A stretch of 64,000 bases of DNA, from contig CAWGDF010000013.1 of assembly GCA_963821275.1 (NCBI GenBank), positions 248,001-312,000 of the forward strand, given 5' to 3'. Below, one piece after another: positions 54,253-63,026 of this stretch (the stretch's first letter is position 1; every line of letters starts with the position of its first letter). A model generated the notes under the pieces. The model had not been told where the DNA came from. It did no database searches and saw only the letters and a program-made list of their open reading frames with translations. A program made the translations under genes and the position numbers. Origin of the DNA: JACVRW01 sp963821275. Lineage in GTDB: Bacteria > Actinomycetota > Thermoleophilia > Solirubrobacterales > Thermoleophilaceae.

Positions 54253-54455
54253 GTGAGGCGGCTCGCCGGAGGGATCGTGACGGCCGGGCTCGTGCTCGCC
54301 GCCGCCTCCGAGCCGGCCGCGTTCGCGCTCGCGCTCTGGCTCCCGTGGGCGCGGTGCTCAGTGAAACCCGGGTGAAAACGGGCACCGGACCCGAGCGGTC
54401 TGGAGCGGAGTCCAGCGACGGGCGATCCCGCGCGGGGAGCAGGGTTCCGCTCTAG
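54253..54455 (+). pseudogene. Broken small membrane protein
   Basis: GTG 54253 opens a frame with a hydrophobic N-terminus (RRLAGGIVTAGLVLAAASEP, then AAFALALWLP) that stops at 54373. A second frame continues it plausibly (VGAVLSETRVKTGTGPERSG) to TAG at 54453-54455. One indel near 54345 would join them. It is either a decayed or mis-sequenced small membrane protein. No family recognised. Confidence 0.35.
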
Positions 54456-54540
54456 CAGCGGGATCGCGAGCGCAGTGCTCGACAGAAACCGGCTCCGGCG
54501 GTCCGAGCGGCCCGGGGCGCGAACAACCTTCGAGGCGGTT

Positions 54541-54837
54541 GACGGAGAAGAAGCGACTCGCGGGCGGGCTTGCGCTCGCCGCACCTGGCCGGGGACGCCG
54601 CCGACGCGATCACGCGCACGAAGGACGGCGCCAAGCGCAGCGCGCCGCGCGACGATGAAGCGGCTCGAGATCGGCATGGCCCGCGCCGAGGTGCTGGCGA
54701 TCGCGGGTCCGGCTGATCGCGAGGACGTCATGTCCACGGACTTCGGCTACGACGTGGCACTCTGGTACGGCGCCTGGGAGGTGTGGCTGTCGGAGGGCGT
54801 CGTCCGGTCGGTCACGTACTACCCCAGCCAGGCCTGA
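54541..54837 (+). pseudogene. SmpA/OmlA-like (BamE-fold) domain protein, 5-prime part frameshifted
   Basis: The last 60 codons (ATG 54655 to 54837) read cleanly and match the SmpA/OmlA repeat: LEIGMARAEVLAIAGPAD, VWLSEGVVRSVTYY. Upstream, two other frames give TEKKRLAGGLALAA and HLAGDAADAITRTKDGAKR, which look like the N-terminal anchor and linker of the same protein. The gene therefore seems to carry two indels. The short final part alone could also be a genuine 60-residue protein. Confidence 0.5.
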
Positions 54838-54857
54838 CCCGGAAGGACGAGCTCGCC

Positions 54858-55034
54858 CTACTGGCCGTGGCCCGCGTCGGGCGGGCCCGCCTGGCGCAGG
54901 GCGGCCAGCGCCTGCTTCAGCTTCTCCACCTGCGCCTTGGCCTCCTGTGCCTCGGCGTAGGCGCGGTCGTAGCGCGCCTGAAAGCGCTCGATCTCGCGCT
55001 CGATCACCGCCTCCGCGGACAGCGCTTCAGCCAT
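54858..55034 (-). CDS. Small coiled-coil protein
   Basis: 58 residues from ATG 55034 (MAEALSAEAVIEREIERFQA). Nearly the whole length is heptad-like, with regular Glu/Lys/Ala/Leu, ending QAGPPDAGHGQ. A Shine-Dalgarno-like AAGGAGG precedes the start. No family recognised, but composition, start signal and codon use are those of a true gene. Confidence 0.65.
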   Translation of the reverse strand: MAEALSAEAVIEREIERFQARYDRAYAEAQEAKAQVEKLKQALAALRQAGPPDAGHGQ

Positions 55035-55283
55035 GCCTACCTCCTTGTTGTCTGATCATCGCGGGACTCCGTCGCCGTCGGACGCGTTCATCTCGAACGT
55101 CAAGGTTCCCTTGGCCGTGTCTTTGGAAACGAACCCGCGGATTCAAGCTAGAGGCACTTCGACGGACGGGGCGCCGGGCTGCCCGAATTCGGCACCCCTG
55201 CTGAAAGCGCCGGTAACCGCAGGTTCACGCCGGCTTCACCAGGCCGTCACAGAGCGGTTGCCACGGGGCCGGACCCTGTGCGC
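55035..55283. other. Intergenic region
   Basis: Divergent spacer between the coiled-coil gene and the small membrane protein gene. Both promoters must be here, but no convincing -35/-10 pair, riboswitch or repeat was recognised. Confidence 0.4.
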
Positions 55284-55478
55284 ATGGGCACCACCGGAAG
55301 CCTGCCCCTCGCCACCGGTGGCAAGCTGCTGTTCATCGCGACCGTCACCTGCTACCTGCTCGGTCGCCTGTTGGCCGGCGCGGCGGCGCCCCTGGAGGTC
55401 GTGGTCTACGGCGCCACCGCCGCCTTCGGCCTCGAGTTCCTGCTGGCCTCTTGGCGGGACCTCTGGCAGCGCGGCTGA
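55284..55478 (+). CDS. Small membrane protein
   Basis: 64 residues from ATG 55284, with two hydrophobic helices (LLFIATVTCYLLGRLLAGAA; VVYGATAAFGLEFLLASW). No family recognised. It is close upstream of the fatty-acid hydroxylase gene on the same strand and may be cotranscribed. Confidence 0.65.
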   Translation: MGTTGSLPLATGGKLLFIATVTCYLLGRLLAGAAAPLEVVVYGATAAFGLEFLLASWRDLWQRG

Positions 55479-55520
55479 CCGCCCTTGAAACGCCCGTTGT
55501 CTGCGGTACATTCGGAAGCC

Positions 55521-56144
55521 GTGGACGCGCGACGCACAGATGCTCTTCGGGCCTCGCCCAGGATGTTCGAGTCGGATTTCCTGGACCGCCTCTCGCGTGT
55601 GCACCACCTGGTGCCCGTCGTCATCTTCGGGCCCGCGATCGCGGTGCTGCTCGCGCTCGGAGCGCGCGAGACGACCACTGCGGAGGCCGTCGCGCTCGTG
55701 GCGGGCGGCTGGCTCTTCTGGACGCTCACCGAGTACTGGATGCACCGCCTGGTGTTCCACTTCGAGCCCGAAGAGGGCTGGGGTGCCCGGCTGCACTGGA
55801 TCATCCACGGCGTCCACCACGACCACCCGAACGACCCCCTGCGGCTGGTGATGCCTCCCTCGGTGAGCGTGCCGCTCGCGCTGCTGTTCTACGGCCTGTT
55901 CGTACTCGCGCTGGGCACCCCGTTCGCGAACGTGTTCGCGGCCGGTTTTTTGGCCGGGTACCTGGTGTACGACATGATCCACTACCACGTGCACCATCAC
56001 CGCCCGACGACGGCGCTCTTCAAGCGCCTGCGCGAGCTGCACATGCGCCACCACTTCCAGGACGACACCCGCGGGTTCGGGATCAGCGCGCCCTACTGGG
56101 ACTACGTGTTCGGCACCGCAACCCAGCGCCGGACCGCGCGCTGA
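55521..56144 (+). CDS. Fatty-acid hydroxylase superfamily membrane protein
   Basis: About 207 residues from GTG 55521 (ATG 55563 is an alternative). Diiron histidine boxes are complete: HRLVFH, HGVHHDHP, HYHVHHH and HMRHHF, set between membrane helices (FWTLTEYWMHRLVF). The family hydroxylates or desaturates lipids, sterols or carotenoids; this size matches bacterial lipid hydroxylases and CrtZ-like enzymes. The substrate is unknown. Confidence 0.85.
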   Translation: MDARRTDALRASPRMFESDFLDRLSRVHHLVPVVIFGPAIAVLLALGARETTTAEAVALVAGGWLFWTLTEYWMHRLVFHFEPEEGWGARLHWIIHGVHHDHPNDPLRLVMPPSVSVPLALLFYGLFVLALGTPFANVFAAGFLAGYLVYDMIHYHVHHHRPTTALFKRLRELHMRHHFQDDTRGFGISAPYWDYVFGTATQRRTAR

Positions 56145-56159
56145 GCCGCCGGGCCGGGC

Positions 56160-56765
56160 TCAGCCGGCGGCGCCGTACAGCTCGGCCACCTTCCCCCAGT
56201 TCACGGTGTTCCACCAGGCGTCCAGGTAGTCCGGGCGCTTGTTCTGGTACTTGAGGTAGTAGGCGTGCTCCCACACGTCGACGCCGAGCAGCGGTGTCTT
56301 GCCGTCACTGAGCGGGTTGTCCTGGTTGGCGGTCGAGACCACGGCGAGGCCGGAGCCGTCGTGCACCAGCCAGGCCCAGCCCGAGCCAAACTGGTTGACC
56401 CCGGCGTCCTTCATCGTGGACTTGAGGTCGTCGAACGAGCCGAAGGCGTCGTCGATCGCGGAGGCCAGGTCGCCGTCGGGAGCGCCACCGCCGTCGGGTG
56501 ACATCCACTCCCAGAAGAGCGTGTGGTTGTAGTGCCCGCCTCCGTTGTTGCGCACGGCGGTGCGCTTGTCGTCGGGCACCTCGGAGAGGTTCGCGATGAC
56601 GTCCTCGATCGGCCGATCGGCCCAATCGGTTCCGTCGAGCGCGGCGTTGACCTTGTCCACGTACGCCTGATGGTGCTTGTCGTGATGCACCCGCATCGTG
56701 GCTTCGTCGATGTGCGGCTCGAGCGCGGCGTAGTCGTAGGGAAGCGGCGGTACCTCGTAGGGCAT
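56160..56765 (-). CDS. Iron/manganese superoxide dismutase
   Basis: 201 residues from ATG 56765. Metal ligands are the His in MRVHHDKHHQAYVDKVN, the His in GGGHYNHTLFW, and the DVWEHAYY pair near the end. It converts superoxide to peroxide and oxygen in the cytosol. The HNHTLFW and GSGWAWL stretches are normal for the family; the metal (Fe or Mn) cannot be told with confidence. Confidence 0.95.
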   Translation of the reverse strand: MPYEVPPLPYDYAALEPHIDEATMRVHHDKHHQAYVDKVNAALDGTDWADRPIEDVIANLSEVPDDKRTAVRNNGGGHYNHTLFWEWMSPDGGGAPDGDLASAIDDAFGSFDDLKSTMKDAGVNQFGSGWAWLVHDGSGLAVVSTANQDNPLSDGKTPLLGVDVWEHAYYLKYQNKRPDYLDAWWNTVNWGKVAELYGAAG

Positions 56766-56842
56766 GTCTCTCCTTTTCGGCCGGCGAAGAGCTAGGACTC
56801 TACGCACTGCTGCCGGCCGGGGCAGGAGCGCCCGGAGTCGGA

Positions 56843-56927
56843 TGCGGCTGGAGGGACTCGAACCCCCACGGGGTTTCCCCCACGGCGACCTGAACGCCGC
56901 GCGTCTGCCAGATTCCGCCACAGCCGC
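56843..56927 (-). tRNA. tRNA-Leu (CAG)
   Basis: 85 bases with a long variable arm, as in class II tRNAs. Acceptor GCGGCTG/CAGCCGC; anticodon loop TTCAGGT with CAG; T arm GGGGGTTCGAGTCCCTC. On the minus strand, upstream TTGCAA and TACCCT could be the promoter. Confidence 0.95.
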
Positions 56928-57037
56928 GAGGGGCACAAGGGTAGCGTCTCGACGCTTGCCCTTTGCAAGCCGTTGCGACGGCGCTGGGGTCTTAATCCCG
57001 AGTGTGGCGACAGATAAGTGCCCGGCACGGTCGGGCC

Positions 57038-57112
57038 CACGCGTCGTACGTTGAGGTCCTATTGCACCCCTAACGAACGTACGGAGGGCGGTCGGCAGGC
57101 ACGCTGCCCGGC
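57038..57112 (-). repeat. Two-hairpin repeat of about 70 bp, copy 2
   Basis: Reverse complement of the element at 20484-20556, with four extra bases. CGTACGTT (57045-57052) pairs AACGTACG (57076-57083), and the GGCAG/CTGCC hairpin is retained. It lies between tRNA-Leu and the 3-prime end of the dehalogenase-like gene, again at the end of a transcription unit. Confidence 0.75.
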
Positions 57113-57215
57113 CGCACCTGGATCCTCAACGCGCCGAGCCGCTTCAGCCGAGGCGCCGGCCACGCCGAAGGGTTCGCAGAGCGTGGGCGCCGAGGAAGAG
57201 GTCCCGACCGCCTGA

Positions 57216-58091
57216 CTAGCCGATGAACTCCAGGATTGCCGCGGCGATGCGCTCGCCGCGGTCCTCCTGGAGGAAGTGCGCTGCACCCTCGATTCGCAGC
57301 TGTTCGCCGGCCCCGGGAATCAGGTCGCAGAACGCCTGGCCCGCCTTCGGGTAGGGGAAGACAGGATCGCCGTCGGAGAACGCGACCAGCGCCGGCTTGT
57401 CCCAGCGGGAGAGCTCGTCGGCGACGGCCCGCATCGCCCTGGCCCCCGGCTGGTCGTTCGCGATCGGGACCAGCAGCGGGAACTGGGCGGCTCCCGCCTT
57501 CGACTCCGAGGTCGGGAAGGGCGCCTCGTAGGCCGCCACCACCTCGTCGGGCAGAGCGGTGGCCGTCGCGCTCTGAAGCACGAAGCCGACGGGCAGGTCG
57601 GGGTTGCGCTCGGCGAAGTCCCGCCAGGCCATGAAGCCCTTCGAAACGCGGCCGGTGAACAGCCCGGTGTTGAGGATCACGAGGCGCGCCACCCGTCCGG
57701 GGTTCTCCACCGCCCAGCGCAGCCCGATCGGACCGCCCCAGTCCTGGACCACAACGGTGGCAGCCGAAAGGTCGAGCGCCGCCAGCAGGCCGGATACGCA
57801 CTCGACGTGACGGTCGTAGCTGTACCAGCGGCGGTCGGTGGGCTTGTCGGAGCGCCCGAAGCCCGGGTAGTCGGGGCACACCACCCGCTGTCCGGCTGCC
57901 ACCAGCGGTCCGACCAGCTTGCGATAGAGGAAGGCCCAGGTCGGCTCGCCGTGGAAGCAGATCACCGGGTGGCCGCCGCCCTCGTCCAGGTAGTGGAGGC
58001 GCAGCCCGTCCGCGTCGTGCCAGTGCGGGTCGAAGCCGTAGCCTGGCATCCCGTCGAAGCGCTCGTCTGGGGTGCGGAAGACATCGGGCAC
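57216..58091 (-). CDS. Haloalkane dehalogenase-like alpha/beta hydrolase
   Basis: 291 residues. Oxyanion loop FHGEPTWAFLYRK, nucleophile elbow VVQDWGGPIGLRW with Asp as nucleophile, acid Asp in FSDGDPVFP and His in GAAHFLQEDRG. The Trp next to the nucleophile and a second Trp in GFMAWRDF are the usual halide-binding pair of subfamily I (DhlA-like) dehalogenases. Start ATG 58091. It lies divergent from the Fur-family gene. Confidence 0.82.
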   Translation of the reverse strand: MPDVFRTPDERFDGMPGYGFDPHWHDADGLRLHYLDEGGGHPVICFHGEPTWAFLYRKLVGPLVAAGQRVVCPDYPGFGRSDKPTDRRWYSYDRHVECVSGLLAALDLSAATVVVQDWGGPIGLRWAVENPGRVARLVILNTGLFTGRVSKGFMAWRDFAERNPDLPVGFVLQSATATALPDEVVAAYEAPFPTSESKAGAAQFPLLVPIANDQPGARAMRAVADELSRWDKPALVAFSDGDPVFPYPKAGQAFCDLIPGAGEQLRIEGAAHFLQEDRGERIAAAILEFIG

Positions 58092-58117
58092 GGCGACGCA
58101 GCCTATCCTTGGCGGGG

Positions 58118-58561
58118 ATGGGCGATTGGATCGGGCATGCGCGAACGACGCTCGAGCGCGACGGCTATCGGCTGAGCGGCCCGCGCTCCGCCGTGGTCGA
58201 GACGCTCGACGACCTGGGCTGCAGCGTCACGGCCAAGGAGATCGCCGACCACCTTCACGACCGCGGACGAGACATCGGTGTCGCCAGCATCTATCGGACG
58301 CTCGAGCTGCTCGACCGGCTGCGCCTGACCCGGCGCGTCGACGCAGCGGAGGGCGTGGCCCGGTACGAGCCGCTCGACCCCAGCGGCGAGCATCATCACC
58401 ACCTCGTGTGCGACAGCTGCGGCGAGGTGGCGGCGTTCGCCGATCCCCAGCTCGAGCGGGCGATCGAGCGCCTGGCCGATCGGGTGGACTACGCGATCGA
58501 CGCCCACGACGTGACGCTGCGCGGCGAGTGCCCCAGCTGCCGCGCCACCTCATCGGTCTAA
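58118..58561 (+). CDS. Fur-family metal-sensing regulator (Zur-like)
   Basis: 147 residues from ATG 58118. N-terminal winged helix (YRLSGPRSAVVETL ... ASIYRTLELLDRLRLTRRVD), metal-binding HHHHLVCDSCGEVAAF and the C-terminal zinc pair CPSCRA. It binds DNA when loaded with metal. A ZnuA gene and a palindromic Fur/Zur-like box (62019-62031) lie three genes away, so zinc is the favoured metal. Confidence 0.9.
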   Translation: MGDWIGHARTTLERDGYRLSGPRSAVVETLDDLGCSVTAKEIADHLHDRGRDIGVASIYRTLELLDRLRLTRRVDAAEGVARYEPLDPSGEHHHHLVCDSCGEVAAFADPQLERAIERLADRVDYAIDAHDVTLRGECPSCRATSSV

Positions 58562-58694
58562 ACCGTAGGGAAACCCGCGGGTCCCCGCCTTGTGCGGTGT
58601 CGGGGGCATGCGGAGGACTTGCTTCATGCCGAACACAACCGCATACTGTGGCGCAAGGTTCGCTCTCCTCGTCTCGGGGCGTTAGGAGGTTCCG

Positions 58695-61095
58695 ATGACC
58701 GGCGCTGCTCTACAAACTCGGCCGTGCGTGCGCCCGCTGGCGCTTCGTGGTGCTGGGGCTCTGGGTCGTTCTCGTGGTGGCGCTGGTGATCGTCGCCGGT
58801 CAGGCCGGGTCACAGACCACCAACAACGTGACCCTGCCGGGCACCGGCAGCCAGAGCGCCACCGACCTCCTGAGCGGTCGCTTCCCGAGCCAGGCCTACG
58901 GAACGAACCCGCTCGTGGTGGCCACCGAGAGCGGCAAGCTGACCGACTCGAAGTACTCGAAGGCCATCAAGTCGTCGGTGAGCGCCCTGAAGAAGACGCC
59001 GCACGTGACCGCGGCCGTGAGCCCCCTGAGCGACGCCGGGAAGAACGCGCTCAGCAAGGACAAGCAGATCGGCTACATCTCGGTCGCGCTCGACGTCGGC
59101 CAGGGGAGCATCACCGTGGACGAGGGCAACGCGGTGCTCGACGCCGCCGATCCCGCGAAGAAGGCGGGCCTGCAGGTGGCCATCGGCGGCTACGTCGGCC
59201 AGGAGCTCTCCAAGCCGGACACCGGGGCCAGCGACAAGATCGGCATTGCGGCCGCGATGGTGATCCTGCTGCTCGTGTTCGGCTCCGCCGTGGCGATGGG
59301 GCTGCCGATCCTCACCGCCGTCCTCGGCCTGTTGTGCGGCCTGAGCGTCGTGACGCTTCTCAGCCACATCGCCGACATCCCGACGACCGCGCCCACGCTG
59401 GCGACCATGATCGGGCTCGCGGTCGGGATCGACTACTCGCTGTTCATCGTGACCAAGCACCGCGCACAGGTTGCCGCGGGCATGGAGGTGCACGAGTCGA
59501 TCGGGCGCGCGCTCGCGACTGCGGGCGGCGCGGTCCTGTTCGCGGGCGGCACCGTCGCGATCTCCCTGCTGGCGCTCGCCGTCGCCGGGATCCCGCTGGT
59601 CACGACCCTGGGCTACACGTCGGCGATCGCGGTGGCCTTCGCCATCCTTGGCGCGCTCACCCTGCTGCCGGCCATGTTCGCGCTGCTCGGAACGCACGTC
59701 TCGGCGCTCACGTTGCCGTTCCGCAAGGCTCGCGCCGACGAGGTGCAGTCCCCACTGTGGACGAGGCTGGCCACGGGGATCGCCAATCACCGCTGGCCGG
59801 TGATCGTCGCCGTGCTGGCGATCCTGCTCGCGCTCTCCATACCCACGTTGTCGATGCACCTGGGCCAGGAGGACGTGGGGGCAGAGCCGACCGACACGAC
59901 CGCTCGCCAGGCCTACGACCTGATCGGGAAGGGCTTCGGCGAGGGCACCAACGGGCCGTTCCTGATCTCCACCCAGCTCAGCAAGCCCGCGAAGCCGAAC
60001 CAGAAGAACCTCAACACGATCTCTCAGAACGAGAAGCAGCTACAGCAGCAACAGCAGCAGATCGAGCAGCAGGCTGAGCTTGAGGGCGCGACCCAGCAGC
60101 AGGCACAGCAGGAGGCAAAGCAGCAGACGCAGAAGCAGTCCAACCAGCTCGCCCAGAAGAAGAAGAAGGCCGAGCAGCCCGCGACCGACCCACGCCTCCA
60201 GACCCTGCGCAAGGACCTCCAGAAGACCAAGGGCGTCGATTCCGTGACGCAGCCGCTGGTCAACAAGAAGGGAACCGCGGCCGTCTACACGCTCATTGCC
60301 ACGACCGCGCCGTCCGACCTCGCCACCGAGGACCTGGTCTCGCGCCTGAGGGACACCACCATCCCGGAGGCGACTAAGGGTCAGGACATGACGGCCTTCG
60401 TGGGTGGCACCACAGCCGCGTATGTGGACCTCGCCGAGAAGATCACCAGCAAGCTCCCGCTGGTCATCCTGGTGGTCGCGGCGCTCAGCTTCCTGGTGCT
60501 GCTGGTGGGATTCCGCTCGCTCGTGATCCCCGCTCAGGCAGCCGTGATGAACCTCGTCTCGGTCGGAGCGGCCTACGGCGTGCTCACGCTTGTCTTCCAG
60601 GAGGGGTTTGCCTCGAGCCTGATCGGACTCGACGGCGCGATCCCGGTCGTGAGCTTCGTGCCGTTGATCATGTTCGCGATCTTGTTCGGCCTCTCGACCG
60701 ACTATCAGGTCTTCCTGCTGACCCAGATCCAGGAGCACTTCAAGGAGGGCAAGGGCGCCCGCGCGACGGTGATCGAGGGACTCGGCTACTCGGGGCGGAT
60801 CATCGGTGCGGCGGCGCTCGTCATGTTCAGCGTGTTCGGCAGCTTCGTCCTGAACGGCGACCCGACGATCAAGCAGTTCGGCCTCGGCCTGGCCACGGCG
60901 GTCGCGATCGACGCGATCGTGGTTTGTCTCTTCGTGCCCGCGTTGATCACGGTCGCCGGCAGGAGGACGATCTGGCTGCCCCGCTGGCTCGACCGGGTTC
61001 TGCCGCACTTCAGCATCGAGGGCGAGGACTACTTCGCCCGTCGCGACGCCGACGGTCGCCCGGGCGCGGAGGCCGCGCCGCCCGTCAAGGCCTGA
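58695..61095 (+). CDS. MMPL/RND-superfamily membrane exporter with Gln-rich insert
   Basis: About 800 residues. Twelve membrane helices in two halves, each with MMPL landmarks: MIGLAVGIDYSLFIVTKHRA and FAILFGLSTDYQVFLLTQIQ, with large external loops. The second external loop contains a Gln-rich coiled-coil insert (residues near 440-490), unusual for the family. ATG 58695 has an ideal Shine-Dalgarno sequence (AGGAGGT), but the reading shifts after three codons (near 58704-58708) before YKLGRACARWRFVVLGLWV. It probably exports lipids or other envelope compounds. Confidence 0.85.
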
Positions 61096-62001
61096 CCGCG
61101 CAGCGCGCGCGGCCGCCGCTCATCCCGTCGACGAGCGAGCGCGCGTTCGCCGCCAGCGCGCCGAGGTAGGTGCCCGCCTCAGTCCCCTCGGGCCCGAGTG
61201 AGTCGGCGTACAGCGGCCTGCCCAGCGCCGTGTCGGCCTCGCGCGCGATCGCCTCCTCGAGCTTCGCGCTCAGGGCGCCCTCGGGGAAGATCGCCTCCAC
61301 GCCCTCGGCCCGGATCTGCTCCACCAGGCGCTCCACGTCCCCGGCCGAGGCCTGGGCCTGGGTCGAGAGCGAGGGGATCACCGCGCCCACCACCTCGATG
61401 CCGAAGCGGTCGGCAAAGTACGCGAGCGAGTCGTGGGTGGTCACGATCCTGCGCTTCTCGGGCGGGACGCGCTCGACACAGGCGGCGATCTCGGCGTCGA
61501 GCCTGCGCAGCCGTTCGAGGTAGCGCTCGGCGTTGCGCCGGTAGGCGGCGGCGCCCTCGGGGTCGGCCTCGGCCAGGGCGGCCTCGATCGCCCGCACGGC
61601 CATGATCCCGTTGCGCGGGTCCTGCCACCAGTGGGGGTCGCCCGCGCGCGTGTGCACGGAATCCATCAGCGTCGCGGTCTGCGCCTCGCTCCCGGCGTTG
61701 TCGAGCACGTCGTCCAGCCACTCGTCCACGTCGCCGCCGGAGCGGAAGACCAGCGCGGCGTCGGCGAGGGCGGCCGCGTCGCTCGGACGGGGCTCGTAAT
61801 CGTGCGGGTCGGCGCGTGCCGGCACGATCGTCTCCACCTCCACCCGCCGGCCTCCCACATTGCGCACCAGGTCGGCCACCTGGGGCGTGGTGGCGACTGC
61901 GGTCAGCTCAGCGCCGCCGCCCGACGAGCCGCCGTCGCCGCAGGCGGCAAGCGACACGCCGGCTGGCGAGCATTGCGGCGACAAGGAGCGGTGCGGCGCA
62001 T
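61085..62001 (-). CDS. znuA: Zinc/manganese ABC transporter substrate-binding lipoprotein ZnuA-like, frameshifted signal
   Basis: About 305 residues. Metal ligands: the His in RADPHDYEPRPSD, HWWQDPRNG, and TTHDSLAYFADRFG, with an Asp/Glu near the end (FPEGALS). The lipobox is GVSLAACGDGG. The signal peptide is spread over three frames between 62001 and about 61945 (MRR, then APLLVAAMLAS, then AGVSLAAC), so two indels are present. It would deliver zinc or manganese to an ABC importer, but no permease gene of that type is adjacent. A Zur-like box lies 18 bases upstream of ATG 62001. Confidence 0.82.
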
Positions 62002-62018
62002 CGCGTCTCGACCTTACT

Positions 62019-62031
62019 GAGAATGATTCTC
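62019..62031. promoter_or_regulatory. Fur/Zur-like box between znuA and TSUP genes
   Basis: GAGAATGATTCTC is a perfect 6-1-6 palindrome of the Fur/Zur type in the divergent spacer between znuA and the TSUP permease gene. The regulator could be the Fur-family protein at 58118-58561. Confidence 0.7.
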
Positions 62032-62062
62032 GCTTGAGGTTCTGCGCCAGACTGCCGCGGCC

Positions 62063-62818
62063 GTGGACCCGCTTGAGCTCGTCGCCCTATGCCTCTGGTG
62101 CTTCGCGGTTGCGTTGGCCGGCGGCCTGGTCGGGTTGGTGCTGGGCAACATCCGGCTGCCGGCGGTGCTCCTCGTGGCGAGCTCGCCGGCGCAGGGCGCG
62201 GGGGCGAACATCGGCATCTCGGGCGTGGCGGCGCTCGCGGCCGTTCTGGCGCACCTCCGCGCCGGCCGGATCAACTGGCGCCTGTTCGCCTGGATGGCGC
62301 CGCCCTCGATGGCCGGGGCGGTCGTCGGCGGCTGGCTGTCGGGCCTGCTTCCCGACGATGCCCTGCTGGCCGCGATCGGCGCCGCGCTCCTCTACTTCGG
62401 CGTCGATCTGGTGCGTCCGCGGCGGGAGCGGCCCTCGCCCGCACGGGATCCGGCCGACCTGGACATCCGGGCCGCCGTGACGGCGGGCGCGCTCATCGGC
62501 CTGCTGGGCGGGTTCATCGGCCTGATACTTGGCTCGCTGCGGATGCCGGCGCTGCTGCGCTACGTGGGTGAGGCGCCGGCGCGGGCGGTGGGCACCAACC
62601 TGGCGGTCGGCGTGTGCGTGGGTCTGGCCGGGGTCATCGGCCACACCCCCGGGGGCGTCGACTGGGACCTGCTCGCGCTCGGCTCCGCCGCCTCGGTTCC
62701 CGGGGCACTGATCGGAGCTCAGCTGACGGGCCGGCTCAGCGAACAGGCGCTTCTGCGCGCGATCGGCGCAGTGCTGCTCGCCTCAGGCGCGACCATGGTC
62801 GTTCAGGCACTTGTCTGA
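62063..62818 (+). CDS. TSUP family (TauE/SafE) membrane permease
   Basis: 251 residues from GTG 62063. Two repeats of four helices with the family signatures GGLVGLVLGNIRLPAVLL and GGFIGLILGSLRMPALLRY. Members move sulfite, sulfonates or related anions. It is divergent from znuA across a Zur-like box and lies next to a persulfide dioxygenase/rhodanese gene, so it could be a metal- or sulfur-linked permease; its ligand is unknown. Confidence 0.88.
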   Translation: MDPLELVALCLWCFAVALAGGLVGLVLGNIRLPAVLLVASSPAQGAGANIGISGVAALAAVLAHLRAGRINWRLFAWMAPPSMAGAVVGGWLSGLLPDDALLAAIGAALLYFGVDLVRPRRERPSPARDPADLDIRAAVTAGALIGLLGGFIGLILGSLRMPALLRYVGEAPARAVGTNLAVGVCVGLAGVIGHTPGGVDWDLLALGSAASVPGALIGAQLTGRLSEQALLRAIGAVLLASGATMVVQALV

Positions 62819-62942
62819 GCGGCTGGGACACGCGCCACTCGGACAACGACAGCTCGGGCGGAACGTCGCATTCGACGTCCGACAACGCCTGATCGTGCAG
62901 GCATTCGCGCACGGTCCGGTCGTCGACCATCCCCCTCGGCAC
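62736..62942 (-). CDS. Possible small protein
   Basis: A frame of 68 codons begins at 62942 or ATG 62930 (MVDDRTVRECLHDQALSDVE). The first 40 codons lie in the spacer and look protein-like, but the last third is antisense to the TSUP gene. It may be a real short gene or a shadow; no family recognised. Confidence 0.25.
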   Translation of the reverse strand: MPRGMVDDRTVRECLHDQALSDVECDVPPELSLSEWRVSQPLRQVPERPWSRLRRAALRRSRAEAPVR

Positions 62943-63026
62943 CTCCGTCGTGGTTCCCCGTCTACGGCAGTTCGCTTCTTACCCGGCGCCGTCGATAGCT
63001 AATCGCCCTGGCATGATCAGGACGCG

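Noticed and set aside
54192..54737. A 181-codon frame on the minus strand
   Set aside because: Arg/Ser/Ala-rich translation antisense to better frames; no start signal or family features.
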